From Pseudomonas moorei (GTDB taxonomy: Bacteria > Pseudomonadota > Gammaproteobacteria > Pseudomonadales > Pseudomonadaceae), in NCBI RefSeq assembly GCF_008801475.1, contig NZ_VZPP01000001.1, positions 248,001 to 312,000 of the forward strand: 64,000 bases of DNA, read 5' to 3'. The notes beneath the pieces are model-generated. The model worked only from the letters and a program-made list of their open reading frames with translations. It ran no database searches and had not been told where the DNA came from. Positions 41,722 to 51,271 of the stretch are shown here, piece after piece; position 1 is the stretch's first letter; each line of letters opens with the position of its first letter. A program made the position numbers and the translations under genes.

Positions 41722-43080
41722 ATGGCCTACGATTTTGACCTTTATGTGATTGGTGCCGGTTCTGGTGGTGTGCGGGCGGCTCGATTTTCAGCCGGTTTCG
41801 GCGCGAAAGTGGCCGTGGCCGAGAGTCGCTATCTGGGCGGCACGTGTGTCAACGTCGGCTGCGTGCCGAAAAAATTGCTGGTCTACGGCGCGCACTTCGC
41901 CGAAGACTTCGAGCAGGCTTCGGGCTTTGGCTGGACTCTCGATGAGGCGCAGTTCGATTGGGAGACGCTGATCGCCAACAAGGATCGCGAGATCAATCGC
42001 CTGAACGGTATTTACCGCAATTTGCTGGTCAGCAGTGGCGTGACCCTGCATGAAGGTCACGCCACGATCATCGATCCGCACACGGTCGAGATCAATGGCG
42101 AGCGCCACAGTGCCAAACACATCCTGATCGCTACTGGCGGCTGGCCGCAGATTCCGCAGATTCCGGGGCATGAGCACGCGATCAGCTCTAATCAGGCGTT
42201 TTTCCTGAAGGAACTGCCCAAGCGAGTGCTGGTGGTCGGCGGTGGCTACATCGCCGTCGAGTTCGCCGGGATCTTCCACGGACTGGGTGCGAAAACCACG
42301 TTGCTGTATCGCGGCGACCTGTTCCTGCGTGGCTTCGACGGTTCGGTGCGCAAGCATTTGCAGGAAGAGCTGACCAAGCGCGGCATGGATCTGCAATTCA
42401 ACGCCGACATCGAGCGCATCGACAAACAAGCCGACGGCACTCTGAAGGTGACGCTCAAGGATGGCCGGCAACTGGAAGCCGACTGCGTGTTCTACGCCAC
42501 CGGTCGTCGACCGATGCTGGACAACCTGGGGCTTGAAAACACCGGGGTGAAACTTGACGGGAAAGGCTTTGTTGAGGTGGACGAGCAGTATCAGACTGCT
42601 GAACCGTCGATTCTGGCGCTCGGGGATGTGATTGGCCGGGTGCAGCTGACGCCGGTGGCACTGGCCGAAGGCATGGCGGTAGCCCGTCGCCTGTTCAAGC
42701 CTGAGCAGTATCGTCCGGTGGATTACAAAATGATTCCGACGGCGGTGTTCAGCTTGCCGAACATTGGCACCGTCGGTTTGAGCGAAGAAGAAGCGCGTGA
42801 CGCTGGGCACGATGTGGTGATCTTCGAAAGCCGCTTCCGGCCGATGAAGCTGACCCTGACCGAATGCCAGGAGCGCACGTTGATGAAACTGGTGGTGGAT
42901 GCCGCGACCGACAAGGTGCTGGGCTGCCATATGGTCGGTCCGGAGGCGGGTGAGATCGTCCAGGGGCTGGCAATTGCCTTGAAAGCCGGCGCCACCAAGC
43001 GCCACTTCGACGAAACCATCGGCGTGCACCCGACGGCCGCCGAAGAGTTCGTCACCATGCGTACACCGGTCGCCGGTTAA
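41722..43080 (+). CDS. gor: Glutathione-disulfide reductase
   Basis: A 452-residue NADPH-dependent flavoenzyme regenerating reduced glutathione. It has the FAD-binding [10 protein letters not shown] at residues 11-20 and the redox disulfide [13 protein letters not shown] (Cys42, Cys47). The NAD(P) Rossmann motif is [13 protein letters not shown], and the C-terminal HPTAAEE carries the catalytic His/Glu. The ATG at 41722 is preceded by GAGGAGATAGAAA. Oxidative-stress neighbours (ahpC/F) are 4 kb away. Confidence 0.95.
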   Translation: MAYDFDLYVIGAGSGGVRAARFSAGFGAKVAVAESRYLGGTCVNVGCVPKKLLVYGAHFAEDFEQASGFGWTLDEAQFDWETLIANKDREINRLNGIYRNLLVSSGVTLHEGHATIIDPHTVEINGERHSAKHILIATGGWPQIPQIPGHEHAISSNQAFFLKELPKRVLVVGGGYIAVEFAGIFHGLGAKTTLLYRGDLFLRGFDGSVRKHLQEELTKRGMDLQFNADIERIDKQADGTLKVTLKDGRQLEADCVFYATGRRPMLDNLGLENTGVKLDGKGFVEVDEQYQTAEPSILALGDVIGRVQLTPVALAEGMAVARRLFKPEQYRPVDYKMIPTAVFSLPNIGTVGLSEEEARDAGHDVVIFESRFRPMKLTLTECQERTLMKLVVDAATDKVLGCHMVGPEAGEIVQGLAIALKAGATKRHFDETIGVHPTAAEEFVTMRTPVAG

Positions 43081-44090
43081 TCGTCCCTGGCGGTGTCTGG
43101 CGCTGTCGCAACGGCAGCCGCCAGACGCTCGCTTTCCTCCCGTTCTGCCTGCGCCTTGATCAATTCGATTTCCAGCGACTTGTTGATCTGCAGCTGTTCA
43201 TCGACGTTCTGTTTCAGCGACTGACTTTCCAGCAGGGCGACGCGCAAGCGTTCCTGGAGGAGGGTGCGTTCGCCGTCAACCCGATTGGCCTGTTCCAGTA
43301 ACTGATCCTGGCGACTGTTGCTCTGCTTGAGCTGTTCTTGCAGCAAGCTCAGCTCACGCAGGGTTCCCCGGTTCTCGGTCAACAGGCGCTCGTTGTTGCG
43401 GTGCAACTGGGTGATTTCGTCCTGGCGTACCAGAGCGCTTTGCTGGGCCTGGCGCAACTCCATCTGCAACTGCTGCACCTGGCTTTCATGGCGGCTGTGT
43501 TCCTGTTCACGCTGCTCCTTGACGGCACTGCGGTAGTGCTCGAGTGCGTCGCGGGCATGCAGGTGTTTCTCTTCGAGCGAGCGGATCTGCTCGTCCTTGT
43601 CTTGCAAGCGCAATTCGAAATCTGCCAGCGCCTGGTTCAGCCCGGCATTGCGGGTTTGTTCGGTCTGCAGCATGGATTGGGTGCTGTGCAGGGCCTCGGA
43701 TTCCTGGGCCAGCGCCAGGCTCTGCAGTTCGTAGTGCTGCTGCAATTGCGTATTGGCCTGCTCGGCCTGTTGCAAGCGTGTTTCCAGGTCCTTGCGTTGC
43801 TGTTCGAACTGCTCGCGGGCCTGGTCGATAGGTTCCTGTGCCTGTTCCTTCAGGCGCTGCGCCAGCCGCGACACCAGGGCCAGCAACTCATCGTCGATAG
43901 GCACCGGTGCGTCTGTCTCCTCAGGTTGAGTGCCTTCACCCAATTCTTTCAGGTAGCGATGGATTGTGGTTTTCGAGCCGGTGTTGCCCATCTCGATTCG
44001 TACTGCATCGATGCTCGGGTTTTCGCCACGGGCGAGGATCGCCAGACGCGCGGCTTGGACCACTGCTTTGTTAACGCCGCCACGGGCCAT
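43077..44090 (-). CDS. KfrA-like DNA-binding coiled-coil protein
   Basis: A 337-residue protein with an N-terminal KfrA-type HTH (residues 1-60: [27 protein letters not shown]-like [20 protein letters not shown]) and a very long coiled coil (about 80-330, Gln/Leu/Glu-rich heptads). KfrA on IncP plasmids binds operators upstream of its own gene and aids segregation. The start at 44090 follows AGGAG; a longer frame begins in the operator region. It is divergent from a tyrosine recombinase. Confidence 0.85.
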   Translation of the reverse strand: MARGGVNKAVVQAARLAILARGENPSIDAVRIEMGNTGSKTTIHRYLKELGEGTQPEETDAPVPIDDELLALVSRLAQRLKEQAQEPIDQAREQFEQQRKDLETRLQQAEQANTQLQQHYELQSLALAQESEALHSTQSMLQTEQTRNAGLNQALADFELRLQDKDEQIRSLEEKHLHARDALEHYRSAVKEQREQEHSRHESQVQQLQMELRQAQQSALVRQDEITQLHRNNERLLTENRGTLRELSLLQEQLKQSNSRQDQLLEQANRVDGERTLLQERLRVALLESQSLKQNVDEQLQINKSLEIELIKAQAEREESERLAAAVATAPDTARDD

Positions 44091-44132
44091 GATTTCTCCT
44101 GCGATTTTGATGTGTGGTACGTAATGCCGTAA

Positions 44133-44143
44133 TACACAGTGTA
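44133..44143. promoter_or_regulatory. Palindrome TACACAGTGTA upstream of the kfrA-like gene
   Basis: A perfect 11-bp palindrome, 43 bp before the KfrA-like start, preceded by GTAATAC. The GTATTAC sequence inside the second palindrome (44196-44202) is its reverse complement. Possible autoregulatory sites. Confidence 0.4.
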
Positions 44144-44180
44144 CCATCGAAAAGAAAAAGATAAAAACAGCAACTAACTG

Positions 44181-44209
44181 ACACGGGATATACTGGTATT
44201 ACCCCGTGT
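44181..44209. promoter_or_regulatory. 29-bp imperfect palindrome in the KfrA/recombinase intergenic region
   Basis: Outer arms ACACGGG/CCCGTGT and inner arms ATAC/GTAT around TG. It lies midway between divergent starts of a DNA-binding protein and a recombinase, so it may be an operator or a recombination core. Confidence 0.5.
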
Positions 44210-44268
44210 GATAAGCAGAAATCCGCTTTTGCACCTGCAAAAGCAGTACGCATTCGAGAGTTGGAGCC

Positions 44269-45207
44269 ATGAGTGAGCTGGACCGTTACCTGCAAGCGGC
44301 GACACGCGACAACACCCGTCGCAGCTATCGCGCCGCCATCGAACACTTCGAAGTCACTTGGGGCGGGTTCCTGCCGGCGACGGCCGACAGCGTGGCGCGC
44401 TATCTGGTGGCCCATGCCGGCGTGTTGTCGATCAACACCTTGAAGTTGCGGTTGTCGGCACTGGCGCAGTGGCACAACAGTCAGGGGTTTGCCGACCCGA
44501 CCAAGGCGCCTGTGGTGCGCAAGGTGTTCAAGGGGATTCGCGCACTGCATCCGGCCCAGGAGAAACAGGCCGAGCCACTGCAACTGCAGCATCTTGAGCA
44601 AGTGATCGGCTGGCTGGAGCAAGAGGTGCAAGCGGCCAGGGCTAATGGCGATCGTCCGGGGCTGCTGCGTGCCAGGCGCGATACCGCGCTGATTCTGCTC
44701 GGCTTCTGGCGTGGCTTCCGTAGCGATGAGCTGTGTCGCCTCCAGGTCGAGCACGTGCAGGCCAGTGCCGGTTCGGGTATCAGCCTGTACCTGCCGCGCA
44801 GCAAGAGTGACCGGGAAAACCTCGGTCGGACCTACCAGACACCGGCATTGCAGCGGTTATGTCCGGTGCAGGCCTATATCGACTGGATCACTGAAGCGGC
44901 ACTGGTCCGAGGTCCGGTTTTTCGCGGCATCGATCGCTGGGGGCATCTGAGCGAGGAGGGCTTGCACGCCAACAGCGTCATTCCGCTGCTGCGTCAGGCG
45001 TTGGGGCGTGCGGGCATTGCGGCCGAGCTCTATACCAGTCACTCGTTACGCCGTGGTTTTGCTTCGTGGGCGCATCAGAGTGGCTGGGATTTGAAGTCGT
45101 TGATGAGCTATGTGGGGTGGAAGGACATGAAATCCGCCATGCGCTACATCGAAGCCAGTCCGTTCCTGGGCATGGCCCGCCTCTCGGAAAAGCCGCTGGA
45201 GCCGTAA
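44269..45207 (+). CDS. Tyrosine site-specific recombinase
   Basis: A 312-residue tyrosine recombinase. The N-terminal core-binding SAM-like domain spans residues 1-100 (NTRRSYRAAIEHFEVTWGGF). The catalytic domain has a full active site: Arg151 (RGFRSDEL), Lys179 (PRSKSD), His258 and Arg261 (HSLRRGFASW), Trp284 (VGWKDMKSA) and nucleophile Tyr293 (MRYIEAS). It is not next to any mobile-element boundary or tRNA. The pairing with a KfrA-like gene suggests a resident resolvase-type system or an old integrase. Confidence 0.9.
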   Translation: MSELDRYLQAATRDNTRRSYRAAIEHFEVTWGGFLPATADSVARYLVAHAGVLSINTLKLRLSALAQWHNSQGFADPTKAPVVRKVFKGIRALHPAQEKQAEPLQLQHLEQVIGWLEQEVQAARANGDRPGLLRARRDTALILLGFWRGFRSDELCRLQVEHVQASAGSGISLYLPRSKSDRENLGRTYQTPALQRLCPVQAYIDWITEAALVRGPVFRGIDRWGHLSEEGLHANSVIPLLRQALGRAGIAAELYTSHSLRRGFASWAHQSGWDLKSLMSYVGWKDMKSAMRYIEASPFLGMARLSEKPLEP

Positions 45208-45220
45208 ATTCGGTTTTCTT

Positions 45221-45243
45221 CTATTAATAACGTTGGCTAATAG
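45221..45243. promoter_or_regulatory. Candidate OxyR-type inverted repeat before ahpC
   Basis: CTATTA, 11 nt, TAATAG, partly fitting the ATAG/CTAT spacing of OxyR sites, about 103 bp upstream of the ahpC ATG. A second inverted repeat (TTGGCT/AGCCAA, 45233-45253) overlaps it. OxyR control of ahpC is common in pseudomonads; the site itself is tentative. Confidence 0.4.
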
Positions 45244-45345
45244 CGAAAGCCAATCAGCGGCATGAGGTTTGCCAATGAGCCAACCGTCCGTCGAGTGAGT
45301 AAAGTTCTCTCCATCAACTTCTTAACCCCTGACGGAGAGTCAACG

Positions 45346-45909
45346 ATGCCTATCATCAACAGCCAAGTTAAACCGTTCAAAGCGACCGCTTACAAAAACG
45401 GCGATTTCGTACAAGTCTCGGACGCTGACCTGAAAGGCAAGTGGTCTGTTGTTTTCTTCTACCCGGCTGACTTCACCTTCGTTTGCCCAACCGAACTGGA
45501 AGACCTGGCCGACAACTACGACGCCTTCCAGAAGCTGGGCGTCGAGATCTACAGCGTTTCCACCGACACTCATTTTGCCCACGCGGCCTGGCACAACACC
45601 TCGCCAGCCATTGGCAAAATCCAGTACACCATGATCGGCGACCCGACCCACGCCATCTCCCGCAACTTCGACGTACTGATCGAAGAAGCCGGTCTGGCTG
45701 ACCGTGGCACCTTCGTGATCAACCCTGAAGGCCAGATCAAGATCGTCGAGCTGAACGACGGTGGTGTAGGCCGTGACGCTTCCGAGCTGCTGCGCAAGAT
45801 CAAGGCTGCCCAGTACGTCGCAGCTCACCCAGGCCAGGTTTGCCCGGCCAAGTGGAAAGAAGGCGAGGCCACTCTGGCTCCGTCCCTGGACCTGGTCGGC
45901 AAGATCTAA
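45346..45909 (+). CDS. ahpC: Alkyl hydroperoxide reductase subunit C (peroxiredoxin)
   Basis: A 187-residue 2-Cys peroxiredoxin that reduces H2O2 and organic peroxides. The peroxidatic Cys47 is in [14 protein letters not shown] and the resolving Cys166 is in [10 protein letters not shown]. The ATG at 45346 follows CGGAGAGT. A longer in-frame start is rejected because the family begins [13 protein letters not shown]. Codon usage is strongly biased, as in abundant proteins. It is followed by a terminator and ahpF. Confidence 0.96.
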   Translation: MPIINSQVKPFKATAYKNGDFVQVSDADLKGKWSVVFFYPADFTFVCPTELEDLADNYDAFQKLGVEIYSVSTDTHFAHAAWHNTSPAIGKIQYTMIGDPTHAISRNFDVLIEEAGLADRGTFVINPEGQIKIVELNDGGVGRDASELLRKIKAAQYVAAHPGQVCPAKWKEGEATLAPSLDLVGKI

Positions 45910-45971
45910 GTCTGTGACGCGTTTCATCAGGGCGGACTTCCGCACCTTCTAAGCAAGCTGCACCGCCCAAT

Positions 45972-46008
45972 AAAAACGCCCGGGCGAGATTCGCTCGGGC
46001 GTTTTTTT
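45972..46008 (+). terminator. Terminator/attenuator between ahpC and ahpF
   Basis: AAACGCCCG-G-GCGA/TCGC-T-CGGGCGTTT long stem with TTTTTTT. It should reduce readthrough so that AhpC exceeds AhpF. Confidence 0.85.
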
Positions 46009-46038
46009 ATGTCTGTAAATACAAAGGAAATCGCCCGT

Positions 46039-47601
46039 ATGTTGGACGCCAATCTTAAAGCCCAGTTGAAATCGTACCTGGAACGGGTCACCCAGCCGAT
46101 CGAGATCGTTGCCTCCCTCGACGACGGTGCGAAATCCCGGGAAATGCTTGAACTGTTGAAAGACGTTGCCAGTCTTTCCACCCAGATTACCTTGCTCGAC
46201 AACGGTGACGATGCACGCAAGCCATCGTTCTCGATCAATCGCCCGGGCGCCGATATCAGCCTGCGTTTCGCCGGCATCCCCATGGGCCATGAATTCACTT
46301 CGCTGGTATTGGCCTTGCTGCAAGTCGGCGGTCACCCGTCGAAGGCCAGTGTCGAAGTGATCGAACAGATCCGCTCGCTCAAAGGCGAGTTCAATTTCGA
46401 GACTTATTTCTCGCTGTCCTGCCAGAACTGCCCGGACGTGGTCCAGGCACTGAACCTGATGGCGGTGTTGAACCCGAACATCCGCCATGTCGCCATCGAC
46501 GGCGCGCTGTTCCAGGCTGAGGTCGATGAGCGCCAGATCATGGCGGTGCCCAGCATCTACCTCAACGGCGTGAACTTCGGCCAGGGCCGCATGGGCCTGG
46601 AAGAAATTCTCGCGAAGATCGACACCAGTGGCATCGAGCGGCAGGCCGAGAAGATCAGCGCCAAGCAAGCCTTTGACGTGCTGGTGGTTGGCGGTGGTCC
46701 GGCCGGTGCTTCGGCGGCGATCTACGCAGCCCGCAAAGGCATTCGTACCGGCGTGGCGGCGGAGCGTTTTGGCGGGCAGGTGCTGGACACCATGGCCATC
46801 GAAAACTTCATCTCAGTGCAGGAAACCGAAGGGCCGAAACTGGCGGTGGCGCTGGAAGAACACGTCAAGCAGTACGACGTGGACATCATGAACCTGCAGC
46901 GTGCCGACAAGTTGGTAGCGGGCAAGGACGGTGAGCTGCACGAGGTGCATTTCGCCAGCGGTGCGAAGCTCAGAGCCAAGACCGTGATTCTGGCGACCGG
47001 CGCGCGCTGGCGGGAAATGAACGTGCCGGGTGAGCAGCAGTATCGCAACAAAGGCGTGGCGTACTGCCCGCACTGCGATGGCCCGCTGTTCAAGGGCAAG
47101 CGTGTGGCGGTGATTGGTGGCGGTAACTCCGGTGTCGAAGCGGCTATCGACCTGGCGGGTATCGTCTCCCACGTGACGCTGCTGGAGTTCGACGTGCAGC
47201 TGCGCGCGGACGCAGTCTTGCAGCGCAAGTTGCACAGCCTGCCCAACGTCACCGTGATTACCAGCGCGCAAACCACTGAAGTCACCGGCGACGGGCAGAA
47301 AGTCAACGGCCTGCGCTACAAGGATCGTCAGAGTGATGAGCTGCGGACGGTGGACCTGGAGGGGATCTTCGTGCAGATCGGTCTGCTGCCCAACACCGAT
47401 TGGCTCAAGGGCACCATCGAGTTGTCGCCGCGCGGCGAGATCATCGTCGATGCCCGTGGCGAGACCTCGGCACCGGGCATATTCGCCGCTGGCGACGTGA
47501 CGACCGTGCCGTACAAGCAGATCGTGATTGCCGTGGGTGAGGGCGCCAAGGCTTCCCTGAGTGCATTCGATCACCTGATCCGCACGTCCGCCCCGGCATA
47601 A
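46039..47601 (+). CDS. ahpF: Alkyl hydroperoxide reductase subunit F
   Basis: A 520-residue NADH-dependent flavoprotein that re-reduces AhpC. The N-terminal double thioredoxin fold has [11 protein letters not shown] (Cys128, Cys131). The thioredoxin-reductase-like part has the FAD motif [20 protein letters not shown], the redox pair in [11 protein letters not shown] (near 345) and NADH motif [12 protein letters not shown]. The start at 46039 ([10 protein letters not shown]) matches E. coli AhpF and follows AAAGGAAA; the longer frame begins inside the terminator. Confidence 0.96.
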   Translation: MLDANLKAQLKSYLERVTQPIEIVASLDDGAKSREMLELLKDVASLSTQITLLDNGDDARKPSFSINRPGADISLRFAGIPMGHEFTSLVLALLQVGGHPSKASVEVIEQIRSLKGEFNFETYFSLSCQNCPDVVQALNLMAVLNPNIRHVAIDGALFQAEVDERQIMAVPSIYLNGVNFGQGRMGLEEILAKIDTSGIERQAEKISAKQAFDVLVVGGGPAGASAAIYAARKGIRTGVAAERFGGQVLDTMAIENFISVQETEGPKLAVALEEHVKQYDVDIMNLQRADKLVAGKDGELHEVHFASGAKLRAKTVILATGARWREMNVPGEQQYRNKGVAYCPHCDGPLFKGKRVAVIGGGNSGVEAAIDLAGIVSHVTLLEFDVQLRADAVLQRKLHSLPNVTVITSAQTTEVTGDGQKVNGLRYKDRQSDELRTVDLEGIFVQIGLLPNTDWLKGTIELSPRGEIIVDARGETSAPGIFAAGDVTTVPYKQIVIAVGEGAKASLSAFDHLIRTSAPA

Positions 47602-47621
47602 ACCGCGGCGCTGAAAACACG

Positions 47622-47649
47622 AAACCCCATGAGTGATCATGGGGTTTTT
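47622..47649. terminator. Bidirectional terminator between ahpF and gloA
   Basis: AAACCCCATGA, GTGA, TCATGGGGTTT 11-bp stem followed by TT on the right. It sits between convergent genes and can serve both. Confidence 0.8.
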
Positions 47650-47659
47650 ATGCAGTCAG

Positions 47660-48181
47660 TTACAGCGGTGCTGGCTGAATGATCTCGACCCAATAGGCAT
47701 CCGGGTCCTTGATGAAGGCCAGGCTCTTCATCCGTCCGTCATTCAGGCGTTTCTGGAAGTCGCAGCCCAGCGCTTCGAAGCGCTCGCACGCGGCAACGAT
47801 GTCCGGCACCGAAATGCAGATGTGACCAAAGCCGCGTGGGTCGGTATTGCCATTGTGATAGGCGAAATCCGGGTCGTTCTCGGTGCCATGGTTGTGGGTC
47901 AGTTCGAGAATGCCGGGAATCGATTTCATCCATTCGGTGCGCGCTGCAGCATCGGCCGGGATCTGGTTTTTATCGACCAGGGCGAGGAAGTACAGGCTGA
48001 ATTCGGCTTCCGGAAAGTCACGTTTCTCCACCAGCGAGAAACCCAGGATCCGGGTGTAGAAGTCCAGGGATTTGGTGATGTCCTTGACCCGCAGCATGGT
48101 GTGGTTGAAGACAAACTTCTGGGTCGCGGTATCGGGTTGCGCGGTCACGCCGGGGAAGGTGTTCAGTTCTTGCAGGCTCAT
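47660..48181 (-). CDS. gloA: Lactoylglutathione lyase (glyoxalase I)
   Basis: A 173-residue long-form glyoxalase I that converts the methylglyoxal-glutathione hemithioacetal to S-lactoylglutathione. Family motifs are FNHTMLRVKDITKSLDFYTR, GILELTHNHGTE (metal Glu), NTDPRGFGHICISV (metal His) and a C-terminal KDPDAYWVEIIQP with the last Glu ligand. The insert-bearing length suggests the Zn-type subclass. The start at 48181 has GGAGG 5 nt upstream. Confidence 0.94.
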   Translation of the reverse strand: MSLQELNTFPGVTAQPDTATQKFVFNHTMLRVKDITKSLDFYTRILGFSLVEKRDFPEAEFSLYFLALVDKNQIPADAAARTEWMKSIPGILELTHNHGTENDPDFAYHNGNTDPRGFGHICISVPDIVAACERFEALGCDFQKRLNDGRMKSLAFIKDPDAYWVEIIQPAPL

Positions 48182-48326
48182 GGGCCCTCCGGAAAACAAG
48201 TGGGGCTGAAGAATGGCAACAATGATACGCAAGGGCTGTGACATCACCAAACCAAAACCGTCTGCTATTGCCTGACGGCCGGTCGAAGCTCAGACTTCAG
48301 GGTTCCCCCAGTGAGTGTGCATTGTA

Positions 48327-48851
48327 ATGAGTCGATTCTGTAAAACCCTGTTCGTCTTGATCGGCGTGCTTTCAGCGGTTGTCAGTGCGCGCGCCGATGC
48401 GCCGGTCATGACCTGGCCCGCTGGCTGGCAAGTCGAAGAGGTTCCGCAAGGGGATTCGACTTCCGGGGTCAGCCGCCAGCGTGCCGTGAAAAACGACCAG
48501 GGAGGCGTGCCGGTCATGGTGATGGAGCTGACCACGACCCGGGTGGAAAGCGGTCATCAGGTCAATCTGCAGGGCGTGTTGCTGGAAATGCGCAAGTCAG
48601 TGCAGAAGGACTTTTTCCAGAGTGGCTATCAAAGCGTCTGTAACCGGATTCACCCGGCAACCTTGAGCCGTTTATCGGCGCTGGAAACTACCTGCACCAT
48701 CACGCAAAACGGACGTCACGTGCTTTCGCAAACTTTGGTCGCGGCGGTGGATGCCGATAAAGCCTATGTTCTTTCCTATGCAGGGCAGGCTGACGCTTAT
48801 AAAGCGAGTCAGGATGAAATAGCGGTGGCGCGTAACGGCTTGAAACTTTAG
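48327..48851 (+). CDS. DUF4946-like secreted protein
   Basis: A 174-residue exported protein. The signal peptide is MSRFCKTLFVLIGVLSAVVS, cleaved near ARADA. The mature part begins PVMTWPAGWQVEEVPQG and contains two cysteines (SVCNRIHP and TTCTITQNG). It resembles DUF4946 periplasmic proteins of Pseudomonas. No catalytic motif was seen. It is a single-gene unit. Confidence 0.72.
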   Translation: MSRFCKTLFVLIGVLSAVVSARADAPVMTWPAGWQVEEVPQGDSTSGVSRQRAVKNDQGGVPVMVMELTTTRVESGHQVNLQGVLLEMRKSVQKDFFQSGYQSVCNRIHPATLSRLSALETTCTITQNGRHVLSQTLVAAVDADKAYVLSYAGQADAYKASQDEIAVARNGLKL

Positions 48852-48981
48852 TTGAGCGCTTCAATGACTGCTTTTTTTGCGGGCGTTGAAATGTTTAGAT
48901 ATCCAAAGGGATTAAGCACAAAGTTGGCCGGCAAGTAGCAAGTTGATCGGCCCTGATCGTTGCAATTGGATGGTGTTCATG

Positions 48982-49007
48982 AAAAAGCCCTGCATTGGCA
49001 GGGCTTT
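48982..49007 (-). terminator. Terminator of the MvaT-family gene
   Basis: AAAGCCCTGC/GCAGGGCTTT with an ATTG loop and TT after the stem on the leftward transcript, 20 nt past the stop codon. Confidence 0.8.
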
Positions 49008-49026
49008 GATTTTCAGCAGCGAGCGT

Positions 49027-49392
49027 TTAGCCACGCAGCCAGGACTCAACGGTGGCAGCACCGTATTGTTCCTTCCAGGCTTTCAAGCCGCGATGGTTGC
49101 CACCCTTGGTTTCAATCAGTTCACCGGTGTGCGGGTTCTGATAAACCTTGACCACGCGCGCGCGGCGGGTTTTAGGTGCTGCGACTTGCTGCAGGCCGGA
49201 TTTGCCCGGGTTCGGATCGAGAATGGCGATGATGTCGCGCAGGCTCTTGCCGTAGGTTTTCATCAGCCCCTGGAGCTTTTCTTCGAACTCGATTTCTTTC
49301 TTGAGCCCGGCATCGTTCTTCAGGGATTCAAGCTGCTTGAGCTGTTCTTGAAGCGCTTTTTCAGCGGCACGAAATTCAGCGAGTCTGGACAA
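49027..49392 (-). CDS. MvaT-family xenogeneic silencer (H-NS-like)
   Basis: A 121-residue nucleoid protein that coats AT-rich DNA. The N-terminal coiled-coil oligomerisation part reads (M)SRLAEFRAAEKALQEQLKQL. The C-terminal DNA-binding part has VYQNPHTGELIETKGGNHRG and ends LKAWKEQYGAATVESWLRG, the MvaT AT-hook-like region. Translation should start at TTG 49392: GGAG lies 8 nt upstream and homologues begin MSRLAEFR. Which paralogue (MvaT, MvaU/MvaV) is uncertain. It may silence the AT-rich prophage and toxin-tip genes nearby. Confidence 0.93.
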   Translation of the reverse strand: MSRLAEFRAAEKALQEQLKQLESLKNDAGLKKEIEFEEKLQGLMKTYGKSLRDIIAILDPNPGKSGLQQVAAPKTRRARVVKVYQNPHTGELIETKGGNHRGLKAWKEQYGAATVESWLRG

Positions 49393-49623
49393 TATCTTTA
49401 CTCCAATAGTGTGTTTGGCTGATACCAACCGCAAACAAAGCTATAAGCCAAGAGCCTTGAAGCGACTCGGTGATAATGGCTCACCTGCCAAATTTCCGCA
49501 GGCAGGAAAAATTGTAGTAGTTAATTGACCAAGAGTAAATCATGTCTTTATGGTCATGTAACAAGATTAGTTTTTTGATTCAAATTGGTGCGCAAAAACG
49601 CGGCCTATCGCTAAGGCGGCTAG

Positions 49624-51156
49624 TTAATGATCGCTTAATGCACTAATGAACTCCGCGCCAGGCATCGGTCTGCCAAATAGATAGCCTTGCAGATAGTTAA
49701 CGTTATGCGCGGTCAGGTAATCACTTTGTTCCTGAGTTTCCACACCTTCTGCAACCATTGCCAGGTCTAGCTTGTCCGCCAGTTCCATGATGCTGTCCAG
49801 AAGATGGCCAGACAGTGTGTCGACGCCGATCATGGCGACGAAGCTCTGGTCGATCTTCAGAAAATCCACATTGAACTGACGCAGGTAGCCGAGACTGGAA
49901 TGGCCGGTCCCGAAGTCGTCGATGGCGATTTTCACGCCAAGATCACGAATTTGTTCGAACAGCCTGTGGGTGAGGGCGGTAGGTTCGATAAGTTCGCGCT
50001 CGGTCAATTCCAGTACCAGGTGAACGGAGCCGGGGGCAAAAGCCTCGAGAAAATCGCGGCAATCCTTGACCAGTTCCAGGTCCTGGCAGTGACTGGCGGT
50101 AATGTTGATGCCGATATGAAAGGGTTCGGTGAACGATGCCGACAGGGGCGCGAGCAGTCTGGCGGTCTGTTGCATCAAGGAGCGGGTCATGGGCACGATC
50201 AGCCCGGAATGTTCGGCAAATGGAATAAACAGGTCGGGGCGCACCAGACCTTCTTTTGGATGATTCCAGCGCATCAGCACTTCGATGCCGGTGATCTTTT
50301 TAGTTGCGCCATGCACCACCGCCTGGAAATACGGAACGAACTCCGCCGCCTCCAGCGCACGACGCATTTCATGGGTCGGTGACGATGTCCGCTTTTGTAG
50401 AAAGTATCCGATCGACCCGGAAATCACGCCGAAAAAGATCAGCAAACTGAACAGCGGGGGATACTGACTGGTCATGTAAAGCCAGGTTTCACCCTTGGGA
50501 AAACCGGCGGTCACGCTGAACCCATAACGAGAAGAGGCGAGACTGGTTGGCGCCACCGGGACGTCGGGCAGCATGTCGACGTGAAACTTGCCGTCGACGG
50601 TCAACCAATTGGGCCCGATTTGCAGAAACAACAATGTCTGGCGCCCAATCAGCCGAAGCACGTTACTCAGGTGATATCCGTCCAGAGTACTCATGGCGCC
50701 CTGTTTGCCCATGCCGAGGCGATACACCAACAGAGCCGTATCAGGAGTGACCGGATTGCCCTTCATCAATTCCAACTGGCCTTGGCTGAAATCCCCGGAC
50801 GCCATCTTCTCGTGATAATCGCCGAACAGGGAACTGCAATAAATGGTGTCGTCCCATACCAGATTGGTCGAACGCACAAAGGGGCGCCGCGTGACCTGTT
50901 CACGCAGGGCCAGATTGACATCGCTGCAACTTTGCCCGGCCAGCGGCAATAACTCACGGGCCGCCTGGGCGGTATTGTCGAGCATCAGCTCGAACTGGCG
51001 GATGGCTTCTTCGGCGGTCTGTTGAGCACTTTGCCTGAGTGCTCGTTCAGCCTGCATATAAAGGATGACAGAGCCCAATAAAACCGGCAGCAACCCGCTC
51101 AACAGAGTCACGGCAATCCTGATACTGCGTCTGCGCGATTTGGCTTTGAGCGGCAT
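49624..51156 (-). CDS. CSS-motif/EAL c-di-GMP phosphodiesterase
   Basis: A 510-residue membrane enzyme that hydrolyses cyclic-di-GMP. An N-terminal helix (about 13-33) and a second helix near residue 240 (LFSLLIFFGVISGSIGYFLQ) bracket a periplasmic CSS domain with cysteines in GQSCSDVN and IYCSSLFGD. These form the disulfide that DsbA/B-type systems switch. The cytoplasmic EAL domain has EVLMRW (signature Glu), NITASHCQD, ELTERE, DDFGTGHSSLGYL, KIDQSFV and VAEGVET, so it looks active. Loss of the periplasmic disulfide would trigger activity, by analogy with PdeB/PdeC-type enzymes. Confidence 0.92.
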   Translation of the reverse strand: MPLKAKSRRRSIRIAVTLLSGLLPVLLGSVILYMQAERALRQSAQQTAEEAIRQFELMLDNTAQAARELLPLAGQSCSDVNLALREQVTRRPFVRSTNLVWDDTIYCSSLFGDYHEKMASGDFSQGQLELMKGNPVTPDTALLVYRLGMGKQGAMSTLDGYHLSNVLRLIGRQTLLFLQIGPNWLTVDGKFHVDMLPDVPVAPTSLASSRYGFSVTAGFPKGETWLYMTSQYPPLFSLLIFFGVISGSIGYFLQKRTSSPTHEMRRALEAAEFVPYFQAVVHGATKKITGIEVLMRWNHPKEGLVRPDLFIPFAEHSGLIVPMTRSLMQQTARLLAPLSASFTEPFHIGINITASHCQDLELVKDCRDFLEAFAPGSVHLVLELTERELIEPTALTHRLFEQIRDLGVKIAIDDFGTGHSSLGYLRQFNVDFLKIDQSFVAMIGVDTLSGHLLDSIMELADKLDLAMVAEGVETQEQSDYLTAHNVNYLQGYLFGRPMPGAEFISALSDH

Positions 51157-51271
51157 TCGTGAAACCTGTAGCGATCAAGTTAGGCTCTCAAATGCTGGCA
51201 GGGCGAGGCGCCTCCCATTAAGAGTTCGGGTCCGAGCCATGATAGTTGGCCCTTGGCACATATGCCGCTCA

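Noticed and set aside
41788..43029. 413-codon leftward open frame opposite gor
   Set aside because: Antisense shadow of a well-identified glutathione reductase gene.
44269..45207. Integrase of the prophage
   Set aside because: It is 19 kb from the prophage edge, separated by many host genes, with no tRNA or attachment repeat beside it. It belongs to the KfrA-like pair.
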